The position numbers and the translations under genes were made by a program. Positions 1-6,344 of a DNA stretch of 6,649 bases are shown piece by piece; positions within the stretch are counted from its first letter, which is position 1; each line of letters opens with the position of its first letter. The notes under the pieces were generated by a model. The model saw only the letters and a list, made by a program, of their open reading frames with translations. It searched no databases and was not told the origin of the DNA. Source of the stretch: Methylobacteriaceae bacterium (GTDB lineage Bacteria > Pseudomonadota > Alphaproteobacteria > Rhizobiales > Beijerinckiaceae); assembly GCA_019247255.1 (NCBI GenBank), contig JAFAPJ010000407.1, positions 1 through 6,649 of the forward strand, written 5' to 3'.

Positions 1-780
1 CTGGGCCGGCTCCGGCTCGTTGGCGTTGGCGGCCGGCAGCGTCTCCATCATCGGCTCGGCCTCGGCCCCGACGTCGATGCCCGAATGACCCTGGCTACGG
101 CCGATGCCGTCGATGGCCGCCCGCGCCACGAGATCGCAATAAAGCGCGATCGCGCGGCCCGCATCGTCGTTGGCCGGGACGGGATAGGTGATGCCGTCCG
201 GATCGCTGTTGCTGTCGACGATCGCCTCCACCGGGATGCCGAGGCGCTGAGCCTCCTTGATGGCCAGCTGCTCCTTGTTCGTGTCGATCACGAAGAGGAG
301 ATCGGGCACGCCGCCCATGTCCTTGATGCCGCCGAGCGCCTTCTCGAGCTTCTCCTTCTCACGGGAGAGCATCAGGCGCTCCTTCTTGGTCAGGCCCGGG
401 CCACCGGTCTCCAGCGTCTCGTCGACCTTGCGCAGGCGCTGGATCGAGCCCGAGATGGTCTTCCAGTTGGTCAGCATGCCGCCGAGCCAGCGGGAGTTGA
501 CGTAGTACTGGGCCGAGCGCTTCGCCGCATCCGCGACCGCGTCCGAGGCCTGCCGCTTCGTACCGACGAACAGCACGCGGCCGCCCTTGGCGACCGTGTC
601 GCTCACCGCCTGCAGCGCCCGGTAGAGCATCGGGACAGTCTGGGCGAGGTCGATGATGTGGATGTTGTTGCGCGTGCCGAAGATGAAGGTCGACATCTTC
701 GGATTCCAGCGGTGCGACTGGTGGCCGAAATGGGCGCCGGCCTCCAACAGCTGGCGCATGGAAAAATCGGGCAGTGCCAT
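1..780 (-). CDS. rpsB: 30S ribosomal protein S2, 3' end outside window
   Basis: Ribosomal protein S2 of the small subunit, which is needed for binding S1 and for translation initiation. The visible part is the first 260 residues with no stop, so the gene continues past base 1. The N-terminus begins [20 protein letters not shown], followed by the S2 hallmark WNPKM (residues 26-30), a nearby NIHIIDL, and later [16 protein letters not shown]. The conserved core ends near residue 225. It is followed by an Ala/Glu/Pro-rich, probably flexible tail, and C-terminal extensions of this kind are common in alphaproteobacterial S2. The start is supported by GGAGAG at 790-785, four bases before the ATG. 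The usual downstream partner is tsf (elongation factor Ts), which would lie outside the window. A promoter-like sequence and a structured leader precede it. Family identity is essentially certain; only the length of the tail is unknown. Confidence 0.97.
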   Translation of the reverse strand, partial: MALPDFSMRQLLEAGAHFGHQSHRWNPKMSTFIFGTRNNIHIIDLAQTVPMLYRALQAVSDTVAKGGRVLFVGTKRQASDAVADAAKRSAQYYVNSRWLGGMLTNWKTISGSIQRLRKVDETLETGGPGLTKKERLMLSREKEKLEKALGGIKDMGGVPDLLFVIDTNKEQLAIKEAQRLGIPVEAIVDSNSDPDGITYPVPANDDAGRAIALYCDLVARAAIDGIGRSQGHSGIDVGAEAEPMMETLPAANANEPEPAQ

Positions 781-880
781 CTTACTCTCCGGTTAAGCCG
801 CCGCGGAGCGATGGCCTGGCTGGACAGCCAGGCACCGGGACGCCCCATTCAGGCATGGGGTCAGCTCCGCGTGTGGGATA
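781..880 (-). promoter_or_regulatory. rpsB 5' leader with two perfect hairpins
   Basis: Between the putative transcription start near 880 and the rpsB ATG, the minus-strand RNA would hold two perfect inverted repeats. The first is CCCCAT-6 nt-ATGGGG (860-843). The second is a 9-bp stem, GCCTGGCTG/CAGCCAGGC, separated by only two bases (833-814), which in practice would fold as a 7- or 8-bp stem with a slightly larger loop. The ribosome binding site GGAGAG follows at 790-785. S2 is known to repress its own operon through a leader RNA in gammaproteobacteria. A comparable role here is inferred from the position and structure only. Neither hairpin is followed by a T-run, so they are not classical terminators. 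Confidence 0.5.
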
Positions 881-885
881 GCGCG

Positions 886-914
886 CATATACGGGCGCGC
901 GCCGCCCAAGGCAA
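886..914 (-). promoter_or_regulatory. Candidate sigma-70-type promoter for rpsB
   Basis: On the minus strand TTGCCT (914-909) is separated by exactly 17 bases from TATATG (891-886). This matches housekeeping promoter spacing and would start transcription near 880, about 100 nt upstream of the rpsB ATG. The -10 element is one of the few A/T islands in the intergenic region. It is flanked on both sides by GCGCGC (886-881 and 900-895), so it lies in the loop of a GC-only inverted repeat. The -35 match is imperfect, and the call rests on spacing and context rather than a strong consensus. Confidence 0.45.
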
Positions 915-920
915 GGCGGC
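901..920 (-). repeat. Inverted repeat just after acuI, possible weak terminator
   Basis: GCCGCC-8 nt-GGCGGC is a perfect 6-bp inverted repeat starting eight bases after the acuI stop codon. Its position suits a terminator for acuI, but no T-tract follows on the minus strand. The sequence also overlaps the candidate rpsB -35 element, so it may simply be GC-rich chance structure or a Rho-assisted end. Confidence 0.25.
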
Positions 921-927
921 CGCTGTT

Positions 928-1914
928 TCAGGCGATCTCGACGACGAGCCGGCCGCGGACCTTGCCTTCGACGATGTCGCGGCCGGCCTGAACAACCTCG
1001 TCGAGCCGGATGGTTCGAGTCATCGCGGCGAGCTTTCCCCGATCCAGGTCGCGGGCGAGCCGGCCCCAAGCCTGCTCCCGAAGCGCCTTCGGGGTCATGA
1101 CGGAATCGACCCCGAGCAGCGCGACGTTGCGCAGGATGAAAGGCGCGACGGTCGCCGGAAGGTCCATGCCGCCGGCGAGCCCGCAAGCCGCGACCGCGCC
1201 ACCGTAGCGCGTCATCGACAGAACGTTCGCGAGCGTCGTCGAGCCCACCGTGTCGACCCCCGCCGCCCAGCGCTCCTTGCCGAGCGGCCGGCCCTTCTCG
1301 GCGAGCTCGGCCCGGGTGACGATCTCGGCCGCGCCGAGCCCGCGGAGATACGCCTCCTCCTCCGGCCGCCCCGTCGAGGCGAGGACGTGCCAGCCCGCCC
1401 CTGCGAGAAGAGCGACCGCGACGGAGCCGACGCCGCCGGCGGCGCCCGTCACGATCGCCGGGCCGCGCTCCGGCCGCAGGTCGTGCCGCTCGAGCGCGAG
1501 GAGGCACAGCATGGCGGTGTAACCTGCCGTGCCGAGCGCCATCGCGTCCGCGGCCGAGAGACCGGTCGGCAGCTTGATCAGCCAGTCGCTCTTGACCCGG
1601 GTCTTCTCGGCATAGGCGCCGAGATGGGTCTCGCCCGTGCCCCAGCCGTTCAGGATGACGTGGTCGCCGGGCCGGAAGTCGGGGCTGGAGGAGCTCTCGA
1701 CGATCCCGGCGCAATCGACGCCCGGAATCATCGGCCAGCGCCGCACAACGGGCGCCTTGCCGGTGAGCGCCAGCCCGTCCTTGTAATTGACCGTCGAATG
1801 CGTGACCCGGACGGTGACGTCGCCCTCCATCAGGTCGGCTTCGTCGAAGTCTCGGAGGATCGGGCTTGGCGCTCCCTCCGTCTTCTCGATCACGATCGCC
1901 TTGAAGCTCGCCAT
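928..1914 (-). CDS. acuI: Acrylyl-CoA reductase (NADPH), AcuI/YhdH family
   Basis: A 328-residue medium-chain dehydrogenase/reductase of the zinc-free AcuI/YhdH group, which reduces toxic acryloyl-CoA to propionyl-CoA with NADPH in the cytoplasm. Members serve DMSP and 3-hydroxypropionate metabolism and general acrylate detoxification. The N-terminal GroES-like domain carries the family signature STVNYKDGLALTGK (residues 40-53) and IPGVDCAGIV (63-72). The nucleotide-binding Rossmann motif is TGAAGGVGSVA (156-166), followed by ASTGRPEE (179-186), where the Ser and Arg fit binding of the NADPH 2'-phosphate. GVDS (268-271) near the C-terminus is also typical. Length matches the family (about 325-330). 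The start is fixed by the strong site GGGAGGA at 1925-1919. It follows the oxidase gene after 62 nt and precedes rpsB by 147 nt. A general quinone oxidoreductase annotation is the alternative, but the signatures favour AcuI. Confidence 0.88.
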   Translation of the reverse strand: MASFKAIVIEKTEGAPSPILRDFDEADLMEGDVTVRVTHSTVNYKDGLALTGKAPVVRRWPMIPGVDCAGIVESSSSPDFRPGDHVILNGWGTGETHLGAYAEKTRVKSDWLIKLPTGLSAADAMALGTAGYTAMLCLLALERHDLRPERGPAIVTGAAGGVGSVAVALLAGAGWHVLASTGRPEEEAYLRGLGAAEIVTRAELAEKGRPLGKERWAAGVDTVGSTTLANVLSMTRYGGAVAACGLAGGMDLPATVAPFILRNVALLGVDSVMTPKALREQAWGRLARDLDRGKLAAMTRTIRLDEVVQAGRDIVEGKVRGRLVVEIA

Positions 1915-1918
1915 GTCG

Positions 1919-1940
1919 TCCTCCCGGGGCCGGAGGGAGG
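1919..1940 (-). promoter_or_regulatory. Hairpin that would cover the acuI ribosome binding site
   Basis: On the minus strand CCTCCC (1940-1935), a nine-base spacer, and GGGAGG (1925-1920) form a perfect 6-bp GC-rich stem. The 3' arm is the acuI Shine-Dalgarno sequence itself, and the ATG starts five bases after the stem. If folded, the ribosome binding site would be hidden. The inverted repeat is directly visible; a regulatory role is inferred. Confidence 0.4.
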
Positions 1941-1976
1941 CGCAGAGCGCATCCGAGTCAAGCCACGCCGTTCGGC

Positions 1977-3149
1977 TCAGGCGAAGGCGCGCGCGGCCTC
2001 TCTGGGCAGCGCGAAGGGCGACAGGTCGATCCGCGAGCGGCCCTCGCTCAGCCGTTCCGCGACCGCTTCCCCGATCGCGGCCGAATGCTTGAAGCCGTGC
2101 CCGGAGCAGGCCGAGACGATCGTGATCCGCTCGCTCTCCGGATGCGCGTCGATCGCGAAGCGGCTGTCCGGCGCCAGCGTGTAGAGGCAGGTCTTCGCCT
2201 GAACGGCGCGGTCCTGGACGCCGCGGAGCTTTCCCGCGACGTGCCGCGCATGGATCGCGGCGATTTCGGCCGGGTCGATCGTGCGGTCAATCTCCTCCGG
2301 CCGCGCCAGGCTCATGCCGTAGGTCTCGGTCGCGACCTTCACGCCCGCATGGCCCGGGATCGCGGGAAACCCGTAGGATTGCTCGCCCTCGCTGCCGTGC
2401 AGCCAGATAAAGACCGGGAAGCGCCCGGGCGCGTAGGCGGCCGGGTCGTCCGCCGCGAACCAGCCGAGCACTTGGCGGTAGACGGCCATGTGCTGGAGGG
2501 CGGCGCCGGCGAGACCGGGCGACCACGCGCCGGCGGCGAGCACCACTCGATCGCCCTCGTAGACGTCCCGCGCCGTCCTGACGCGCACGCCCTGTCCCGC
2601 CCTCTCGATCGCGAGGACGGGTTCGTCCCGGCGCAGGGCGGCTCCCGCGCGCTCCGCCAGCGCGAGCTGCGCCGCGATGCAGCGTTCCGGGTAGACGAAG
2701 CCGGCGCCCGGCTCGAAATAGGCGCGCTCGTCGCCTTCCAGGATGAATTGCGGGAAGCGCGCCTGGACCTCCTCCGGCGAGAGCGTCTCGTGCGGGATGC
2801 CGTAGCGGCGCGCGGCCGCCAGCGTCTGGTCCATGAAGCCCGGCTTCACGGGATGGCTCGATCGGGCGCCGGCAAGGAAGAGCCCGCCGCATTGGACGAG
2901 CAGCTCCTCGCCCGTCTCGGCCTCGATCTCCCGCCAGATCTCGTGCGCTCGAAGCACGAGCGGGACATACAGCTCGCCCTCGCCGATCGCCTGACGGGTG
3001 ATCCTGGTCTCCCCGTGGCTCGAGCCTTCCTCGTGAGGCGGCGAGAAGCGGTCGATCCCGACCGCCCGAACCCCGCGCTTCGCGAGCTGCAGGAGGGTGG
3101 CGCTGCCCATCGCGCCGAGCCCCACCACGATCACGTCCGCCCTCGTCAT
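1977..3149 (-). CDS. solA: FAD-dependent N-methyl-L-tryptophan/sarcosine oxidase-type enzyme
   Basis: A 390-residue cytoplasmic flavoenzyme of the DAO superfamily, monomeric sarcosine oxidase/MTOX branch. These enzymes demethylate secondary amines such as sarcosine or N-methyltryptophan, giving formaldehyde, the free amino acid and hydrogen peroxide. Visible features are the dinucleotide-binding motif VVGLGAMGSA (8-17) with an acidic end at D33, the family motif SHGETRITR (44-52) corresponding to His45/Arg49/Arg52 of sarcosine oxidase, and Tyr259 and Lys271 in SYGFPA...VKVATE. Cys321 in KTCLYTLAPD is the residue class that binds FAD covalently, and SGHGFKHS (349-356) is conserved. Glu275 occupies the place I align to sarcosine oxidase His269. 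The reading frame is open upstream as far as 3881, but the ATG at 3149 gives the proper N-terminus just before the FAD motif and overlaps the upstream stop as ATGA, so I chose it. The ribosome binding site is weak (GGCGGA). The exact substrate is not determinable here. Confidence 0.85.
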   Translation of the reverse strand: MTRADVIVVGLGAMGSATLLQLAKRGVRAVGIDRFSPPHEEGSSHGETRITRQAIGEGELYVPLVLRAHEIWREIEAETGEELLVQCGGLFLAGARSSHPVKPGFMDQTLAAARRYGIPHETLSPEEVQARFPQFILEGDERAYFEPGAGFVYPERCIAAQLALAERAGAALRRDEPVLAIERAGQGVRVRTARDVYEGDRVVLAAGAWSPGLAGAALQHMAVYRQVLGWFAADDPAAYAPGRFPVFIWLHGSEGEQSYGFPAIPGHAGVKVATETYGMSLARPEEIDRTIDPAEIAAIHARHVAGKLRGVQDRAVQAKTCLYTLAPDSRFAIDAHPESERITIVSACSGHGFKHSAAIGEAVAERLSEGRSRIDLSPFALPREAARAFA

Positions 3150-3889
3150 GCCGTCGGATCCGCCGCTTCGAGACCGGGCGACATTGCACGCTGCCGGCGT
3201 TCCGCGCGAGCCCTCGCCTCCGCGGCGCATTTGGCGCGGTGGGCGCCCCGGTTCACGACGCCGAGATTGGGTACGCCCCAGAAGTCCAAAAGCTTCGGCC
3301 AGCCGACCTCGCGGTGGTCGCGCCAGACCTCGTGAAGCGGGACACGATGGTCGACCTCGGCGCCTTTGAGGAGGCGGGTCCCTGTCTCGACGCAGCGGCG
3401 CGCCTGCCGGCGCTTCAGCGCCTGGTCGAAGGTCGCGGGGTCGCACCAGAAGCGCCAGGCCGCGACGCAGGCCGCGTGCCAGCGCGCGTTTCGGTTGCGT
3501 GCTTCGCCCGCGACGAGCGGCCGATGCCAGCCCTGTCGAAATACTTCCTGTCCGCAGATGCAGCAGAAGCCCGGGCCTCGCGCATAGGCCTCCTCGCGAT
3601 ACGGGGTCGGCGGCGACCGGAAGGAGGCGGCGAGACCCGCCTTTCCGCCCGGGGCGAGGCGCCAGATCCATGCGGGCGGCGCGCCGGTGCGGGCCGCGAG
3701 AGCCCGGGCGAGGCGATCGGCCCGCAACGGGTGCTGGCGCCAGTAGCTCTCGACCGCGCGGCGCGGGGTCGGCGGGACGAACGGCCGCGAGAGCGCGTGC
3801 GCGAGCACGAGCGGTGGGAAGCCGGCCGGCAGGGCGCGAAGGAGGCGCTCGCGCGACCGCCGGTTTCGCTCCTCCCGCCACGCGCTCAT
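3146..3889 (-). CDS. HNH endonuclease domain protein
   Basis: A 247-residue protein with a C-terminal HNH (beta-beta-alpha-metal) nuclease fold. A zinc-binding pair is visible as C109-x2-C112 and H138-x2-C141. The catalytic stretch is EVDHRVPL (178-185) with D180/H181 as metal ligand and general base, then N208 in VPNLGVV, then H217-x2-K220 in GAHRAKC, matching the D-H...N...H-x2-K order of the family. Residues 1-100 are Arg-rich and Trp-containing with no domain I recognise; they may bind nucleic acid. No signal peptide or membrane segment is apparent. AGGA at 3902-3899 supports the start. The stop overlaps the downstream oxidase start by four bases. The gene lies among metabolic genes with no methylase, helicase or phage gene in view, so a restriction or defence role is unsupported. 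Its target is unknown. Domain assignment is good, biological function is not. Confidence 0.82.
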   Translation of the reverse strand: MSAWREERNRRSRERLLRALPAGFPPLVLAHALSRPFVPPTPRRAVESYWRQHPLRADRLARALAARTGAPPAWIWRLAPGGKAGLAASFRSPPTPYREEAYARGPGFCCICGQEVFRQGWHRPLVAGEARNRNARWHAACVAAWRFWCDPATFDQALKRRQARRCVETGTRLLKGAEVDHRVPLHEVWRDHREVGWPKLLDFWGVPNLGVVNRGAHRAKCAAEARARAERRQRAMSPGLEAADPTA

Positions 3890-3920
3890 CCCGGACCGTC
3901 CTGATTCGCTCCGGCGCTTC

Positions 3921-4826
3921 TTACGCCACCGGCGGTTCCGAAGCCGTTGCCGGGCGCGCCGCCCGCCGACCGGGCAGCATCACGGTCGCGGACGCGCCGA
4001 CGATGAGCACCAGGCCGAGCCAATCTCCGAGCGTCGGTTGCTCGCCGAGCGCCAGGGTTGCGCTCACGACCCCGACGCCCGGCACCATGAGCGATCCGAG
4101 CGCCGCGACGCCGGCCGGCAGCTTCACCAGGATCGTCACCCAGATGCAGGTCGCGAGCGCCTGCGCGAGCACGACATGGTAGGCGAGCGCCGCCCAGGTC
4201 TCGGGGCGCTGCGGCAGGCTCGTGGGCAAGCCCTCGAGCACGAGCATGCCGGCGATGGTCGTGACCGCGGCCGTGGCGAGCTGCCAGGTGCCGATCACGA
4301 TCGGCGGCGCAGCGATCGGGAACCGCTTCTGCAGGACCGCACCCGCCGCCCAGCAGGACCCCGCTAAAACCGCGAAGGGCATGCCCCAGTTCAGCTCGCC
4401 CGCCTGCACGATCGGCCAGCCGAGCGCCAGGAGCCCCGCGGCGCCGAGCCCAACCCCGAGCCAGCGGCGGCCATCGACGTGCTCGCCGAGAAAGATCCAG
4501 GCGAGGATGACGGTCCAGATCGGCATGGTGGAGGCGAGGACGGAGCTGCGCGCCGTCGATCCCAGCCGAAGCGCGAGGGCGGTCAGGATTCCATAGGCCG
4601 CGAAGGACGCCATCCCGGTCGCGGCGACGCGCCACCAATGCGGGCGCGGCACCCGCAGCGAGCCGCCGGTCGCGAGCACGAGCGCGGACAGTGCGAGCGA
4701 GCCCGCCACGAACCCGACCGTTCGCAGGGTCCAGGGCGGGATCTCCGCGAGCCCGATCCGGATCGCGATCCAGTTGAAGCCCCAGGCGAGCCCGAGAACC
4801 GGAACGAGGAGAGCCGTCCGGTTCAC
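3921..4826 (-). CDS. DMT-family EamA-type transporter, GTG start
   Basis: A 301-residue inner-membrane protein of the drug/metabolite transporter superfamily, usually exporters of amino acids, nucleobases or related metabolites. About ten hydrophobic segments are visible, roughly at residues 7-23, 33-52, 66-86, 93-112, 121-138, 147-164, 176-195, 211-231, 238-261 and 268-285. They form two EamA repeats, each ending with the same pattern: LGEHVDGRRWLGVGLGAAG (113-131) and LGEQPTLGDWLGLVLIVGA (260-278). The first helix contains the typical LAWGFNWIAIRIG. An in-frame ATG lies at 4907, but it would overlap mak by 56 nt and add a hydrophilic Arg-rich stretch. The GTG at 4826 has an excellent ribosome binding site and places the first helix at the N-terminus. 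The gene follows mak by 25 nt. The substrate cannot be told from sequence. Confidence 0.88.
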   Translation of the reverse strand: MNRTALLVPVLGLAWGFNWIAIRIGLAEIPPWTLRTVGFVAGSLALSALVLATGGSLRVPRPHWWRVAATGMASFAAYGILTALALRLGSTARSSVLASTMPIWTVILAWIFLGEHVDGRRWLGVGLGAAGLLALGWPIVQAGELNWGMPFAVLAGSCWAAGAVLQKRFPIAAPPIVIGTWQLATAAVTTIAGMLVLEGLPTSLPQRPETWAALAYHVVLAQALATCIWVTILVKLPAGVAALGSLMVPGVGVVSATLALGEQPTLGDWLGLVLIVGASATVMLPGRRAARPATASEPPVA

Positions 4827-4831
4827 CGCGA

Positions 4832-4837
4832 TCCTCC
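4832..4837 (-). promoter_or_regulatory. Ribosome binding site that sets the transporter GTG start
   Basis: GGAGGA lies five bases before the GTG at 4826-4824, in the short space after the mak stop codon. It is the strongest anti-16S match near this gene and is the main reason for choosing the GTG over the upstream in-frame ATG at 4907. Confidence 0.75.
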
Positions 4838-4851
4838 GCGGGCCACACGCC

Positions 4852-5748
4852 TCACTGCGACCAGAGCCAAGCAGCGCCCCGGACTCCCGACGAATCGCCA
4901 TGCGCATTGCGGCGAACCGGCGTCGCGAAGCGGTCGGAGAAGACGTGCGGGGCGATTCGGCCGGGAAGCTCCTCGTAGAGCTCGTCGATGTTCGACATGC
5001 CCCCGCCGAGCACGATCACGTCCGGATCGAGAACATTGACCACGCAGGCGATCCCACGACCGAGCCGGTCGAGATAGCGGTCGAGGGCAGCGCGCGCCGG
5101 AACGTCGCCGTTGGTCGCCCGGGTCACGATGGCCGGCCCGTCGAGCTCCGCTCCGGTCGCTTCGCGGAAGTCGCGCGCGAAGCCTGTCCCTGAAATGAAG
5201 GTCTCAAGGCAGCCGTGGCGCCCGCAATAGCAGGCCGGGCCCGGCCGCTCGTCGTCGCGTGGGGACGGCAGCGGGTTGTGACCCCATTCTCCCGCGATCC
5301 GGTTCGGCCCCGTGAGCGCCCGCCCCTCGATCGCGACGCCGGATCCGGCACCGGTGCCGAGAATGACGCCCCAGACGACTCGGCAGCCCCGGCCCGCGCC
5401 GTCGACCGCCTCCGAGACCGCGAAGCAATTCGCGTCGTTCTCGACCCGGACCGGGCGACCGAGCGCCTCGGCGAGATCCCGGTCCAAGGGGCGGCCGATC
5501 AGCCAGGTCGAGTTCGCGTTCATCACGAGGCCCGAGGCCGGGGAGATCGCGCCCGGGATGCCGATCCCGACCGTGCCGACCTCTCCGGCTTCGGTCTCCA
5601 GCGCCGCCACGAGCGCCACGACCGCGCGGACGCAGCCCGGGTAATCCTCCTTCGGCGTTGGGGTCCGCCGACGGGCGAGCGTCTCGCCGCCCGCCGTCAG
5701 CGCGATCGCCTCGATCTTGGTGCCGCCCCAATCGATCCCGACGCGCAT
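4852..5748 (-). CDS. mak: Fructokinase, ROK family
   Basis: A 298-residue cytoplasmic sugar kinase that phosphorylates fructose (and in Mak-type enzymes mannose and glucose more weakly) with ATP to the 6-phosphate. Resemblance to E. coli Mak is seen along the whole length. The phosphate-binding loop is GIDWGGTK (4-11), then GIGIPGAISP (61-70) and NANSTWL (77-83). The catalytic aspartate is D105 in VENDANC. A glycine-rich ILGTGAGSGVAI (129-140) follows. The structural zinc site is H157 in EWGHNPL with C173, C175 and C180 in CYCGRHGC. DPDVIVLGGGMSN (241-253) and HGDSSGVRGAAWLW (283-296) complete the match. No DNA-binding N-terminal domain is present, so it is a kinase and not a ROK repressor. 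The start lies five bases after the phosphatase stop and has no visible ribosome binding site, which suggests translation coupled to the upstream gene. Sugar preference is inferred from the resemblance. Confidence 0.9.
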   Translation of the reverse strand: MRVGIDWGGTKIEAIALTAGGETLARRRTPTPKEDYPGCVRAVVALVAALETEAGEVGTVGIGIPGAISPASGLVMNANSTWLIGRPLDRDLAEALGRPVRVENDANCFAVSEAVDGAGRGCRVVWGVILGTGAGSGVAIEGRALTGPNRIAGEWGHNPLPSPRDDERPGPACYCGRHGCLETFISGTGFARDFREATGAELDGPAIVTRATNGDVPARAALDRYLDRLGRGIACVVNVLDPDVIVLGGGMSNIDELYEELPGRIAPHVFSDRFATPVRRNAHGDSSGVRGAAWLWSQ

Positions 5749-5762
5749 GCGGCTTAAGCCGC
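5749..5762. repeat. Perfect 14-bp palindrome at the phosphatase-mak junction
   Basis: GCGGCTTAAGCCGC is a perfect palindrome immediately upstream of the mak ATG. In RNA it would fold as a 5-bp GC stem with a UUAA loop, and that loop holds the phosphatase stop codon UAA (5756-5754). It takes the place where a ribosome binding site would be expected. As DNA it could also be a symmetric protein-binding site, but its overlap with coding sequence and its direct contact with the start codon favour a role in translation. Confidence 0.6.
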
Positions 5763-6344
5763 GAACGCGAGCGCGGCCTCGACCTCCCGGGCGCGGCCGA
5801 GATCGCTCATGACCTGCGCGAGGCGCGGCTTGTCGGCGAGCTGACGGGCATGAAGACGGGTGGCGGCCCGAGCAAGGTCGCCGCCGCGCCCCAGCGCCTC
5901 GTCCGCGAAGGCGGTCATCCGGGCGTTCGGCCAGGCTTGCGGGCGGATCGCCACGAGGCGCTCGCCCAGCGCCTCACCGCTCTCGGTCGGGTCATTCTGC
6001 GCGAGAAGCATCAGCATCGCGGCCGTCGAGCGGGAGATGCCCATGTGGCAATGGATGAGGAGATGCCCCTCGTCGCGCTCATGCGCTTCGGCCGCGAGCC
6101 CTTCGCCGAAGGCCAGGATCTCGTCGACATGGGCGCGGGTCGGCGCGATCTGCCCGGGCACGTCCTCGATGATGTCGTGAAAGCGCAGGATCGTGCGACG
6201 GTGCGGCGGAAAGCTCTCGAACGAGGACGGGTCGGGCCAGCCTGGATCAAGGATCGAGAGCGCGTGAGTGACGCGGCGCTCCCTGTGACCGTCGAGCTCC
6301 TCGAGCCCGCAAACCGTGAGAAGTGAGATCGCCGCGCGTTCCAT
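5754..6344 (-). CDS. Tyrosine/dual-specificity phosphatase-like protein
   Basis: A 196-residue cytoplasmic protein with the cysteine-phosphatase signature HCHMGISRST (98-107), that is C-x5-R with nucleophile C99 and phosphate-binding R105 followed by Ser. HLLIHC before it is the expected beta strand leading into the P-loop. The upstream RFHDIIEDVPG (54-64) offers D57 or D61 as general acid. The N-terminal HALSILDPG (27-35) also fits the compact dual-specificity fold. The C-terminal 50 residues are Ala/Arg-rich helices. Similar small phosphatases are found in alphaproteobacteria without a proven substrate; phosphotyrosine, phosphoserine or a small phosphorylated molecule are all possible. The ATG at 6344 is the first start codon after an in-frame TAG upstream, but no ribosome binding site is visible. 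It lies between gpt (53 nt upstream) and mak (5 nt downstream), so it is probably co-transcribed with them. Confidence 0.82.
   Translation of the reverse strand: MERAAISLLTVCGLEELDGHRERRVTHALSILDPGWPDPSSFESFPPHRRTILRFHDIIEDVPGQIAPTRAHVDEILAFGEGLAAEAHERDEGHLLIHCHMGISRSTAAMLMLLAQNDPTESGEALGERLVAIRPQAWPNARMTAFADEALGRGGDLARAATRLHARQLADKPRLAQVMSDLGRAREVEAALAFAA

Noticed and set aside
901..920. Strong intrinsic terminator after acuI
   Set aside because: The hairpin is perfect but short, and no T-run follows on the minus strand. Kept only as a low-confidence inverted repeat.
85..2184. A 699-codon open frame on the plus strand
   Set aside because: It lies antisense to rpsB, acuI and the end of the oxidase, all with clear family motifs. 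Its translation is Arg/Ala/Asp-rich with no recognisable domain. Long antisense frames are expected in GC-rich DNA.
2085..3335. A 416-codon plus-strand frame across the oxidase
   Set aside because: It is antisense to the oxidase and shows no domain, membrane or signal pattern; it is a composition shadow.
1977..3881. A 634-codon minus-strand frame implying a long N-terminal extension on the oxidase
   Set aside because: The first 244 codons lie out of frame over the HNH gene and encode Arg/Ala/Pro-rich sequence. The FAD motif begins right after the ATG at 3149, which overlaps the HNH stop.
3146..3889. HNH protein as part of a restriction-modification or anti-phage system
   Set aside because: There is no methyltransferase, helicase, toxin-antitoxin or phage gene within the window. 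The neighbours are metabolic and closely spaced with it.
3886..4848. A 320-codon minus-strand frame alongside the transporter
   Set aside because: It is a different frame over the transporter, rich in Arg/Gly with no hydrophobic segments, while the other frame gives a complete ten-helix EamA protein.
4827..4907. Extra 27 N-terminal residues on the EamA transporter from the ATG at 4907
   Set aside because: This would overlap mak by 56 nt and put an Arg-rich stretch before the first helix. The GTG at 4826 has a strong ribosome binding site.
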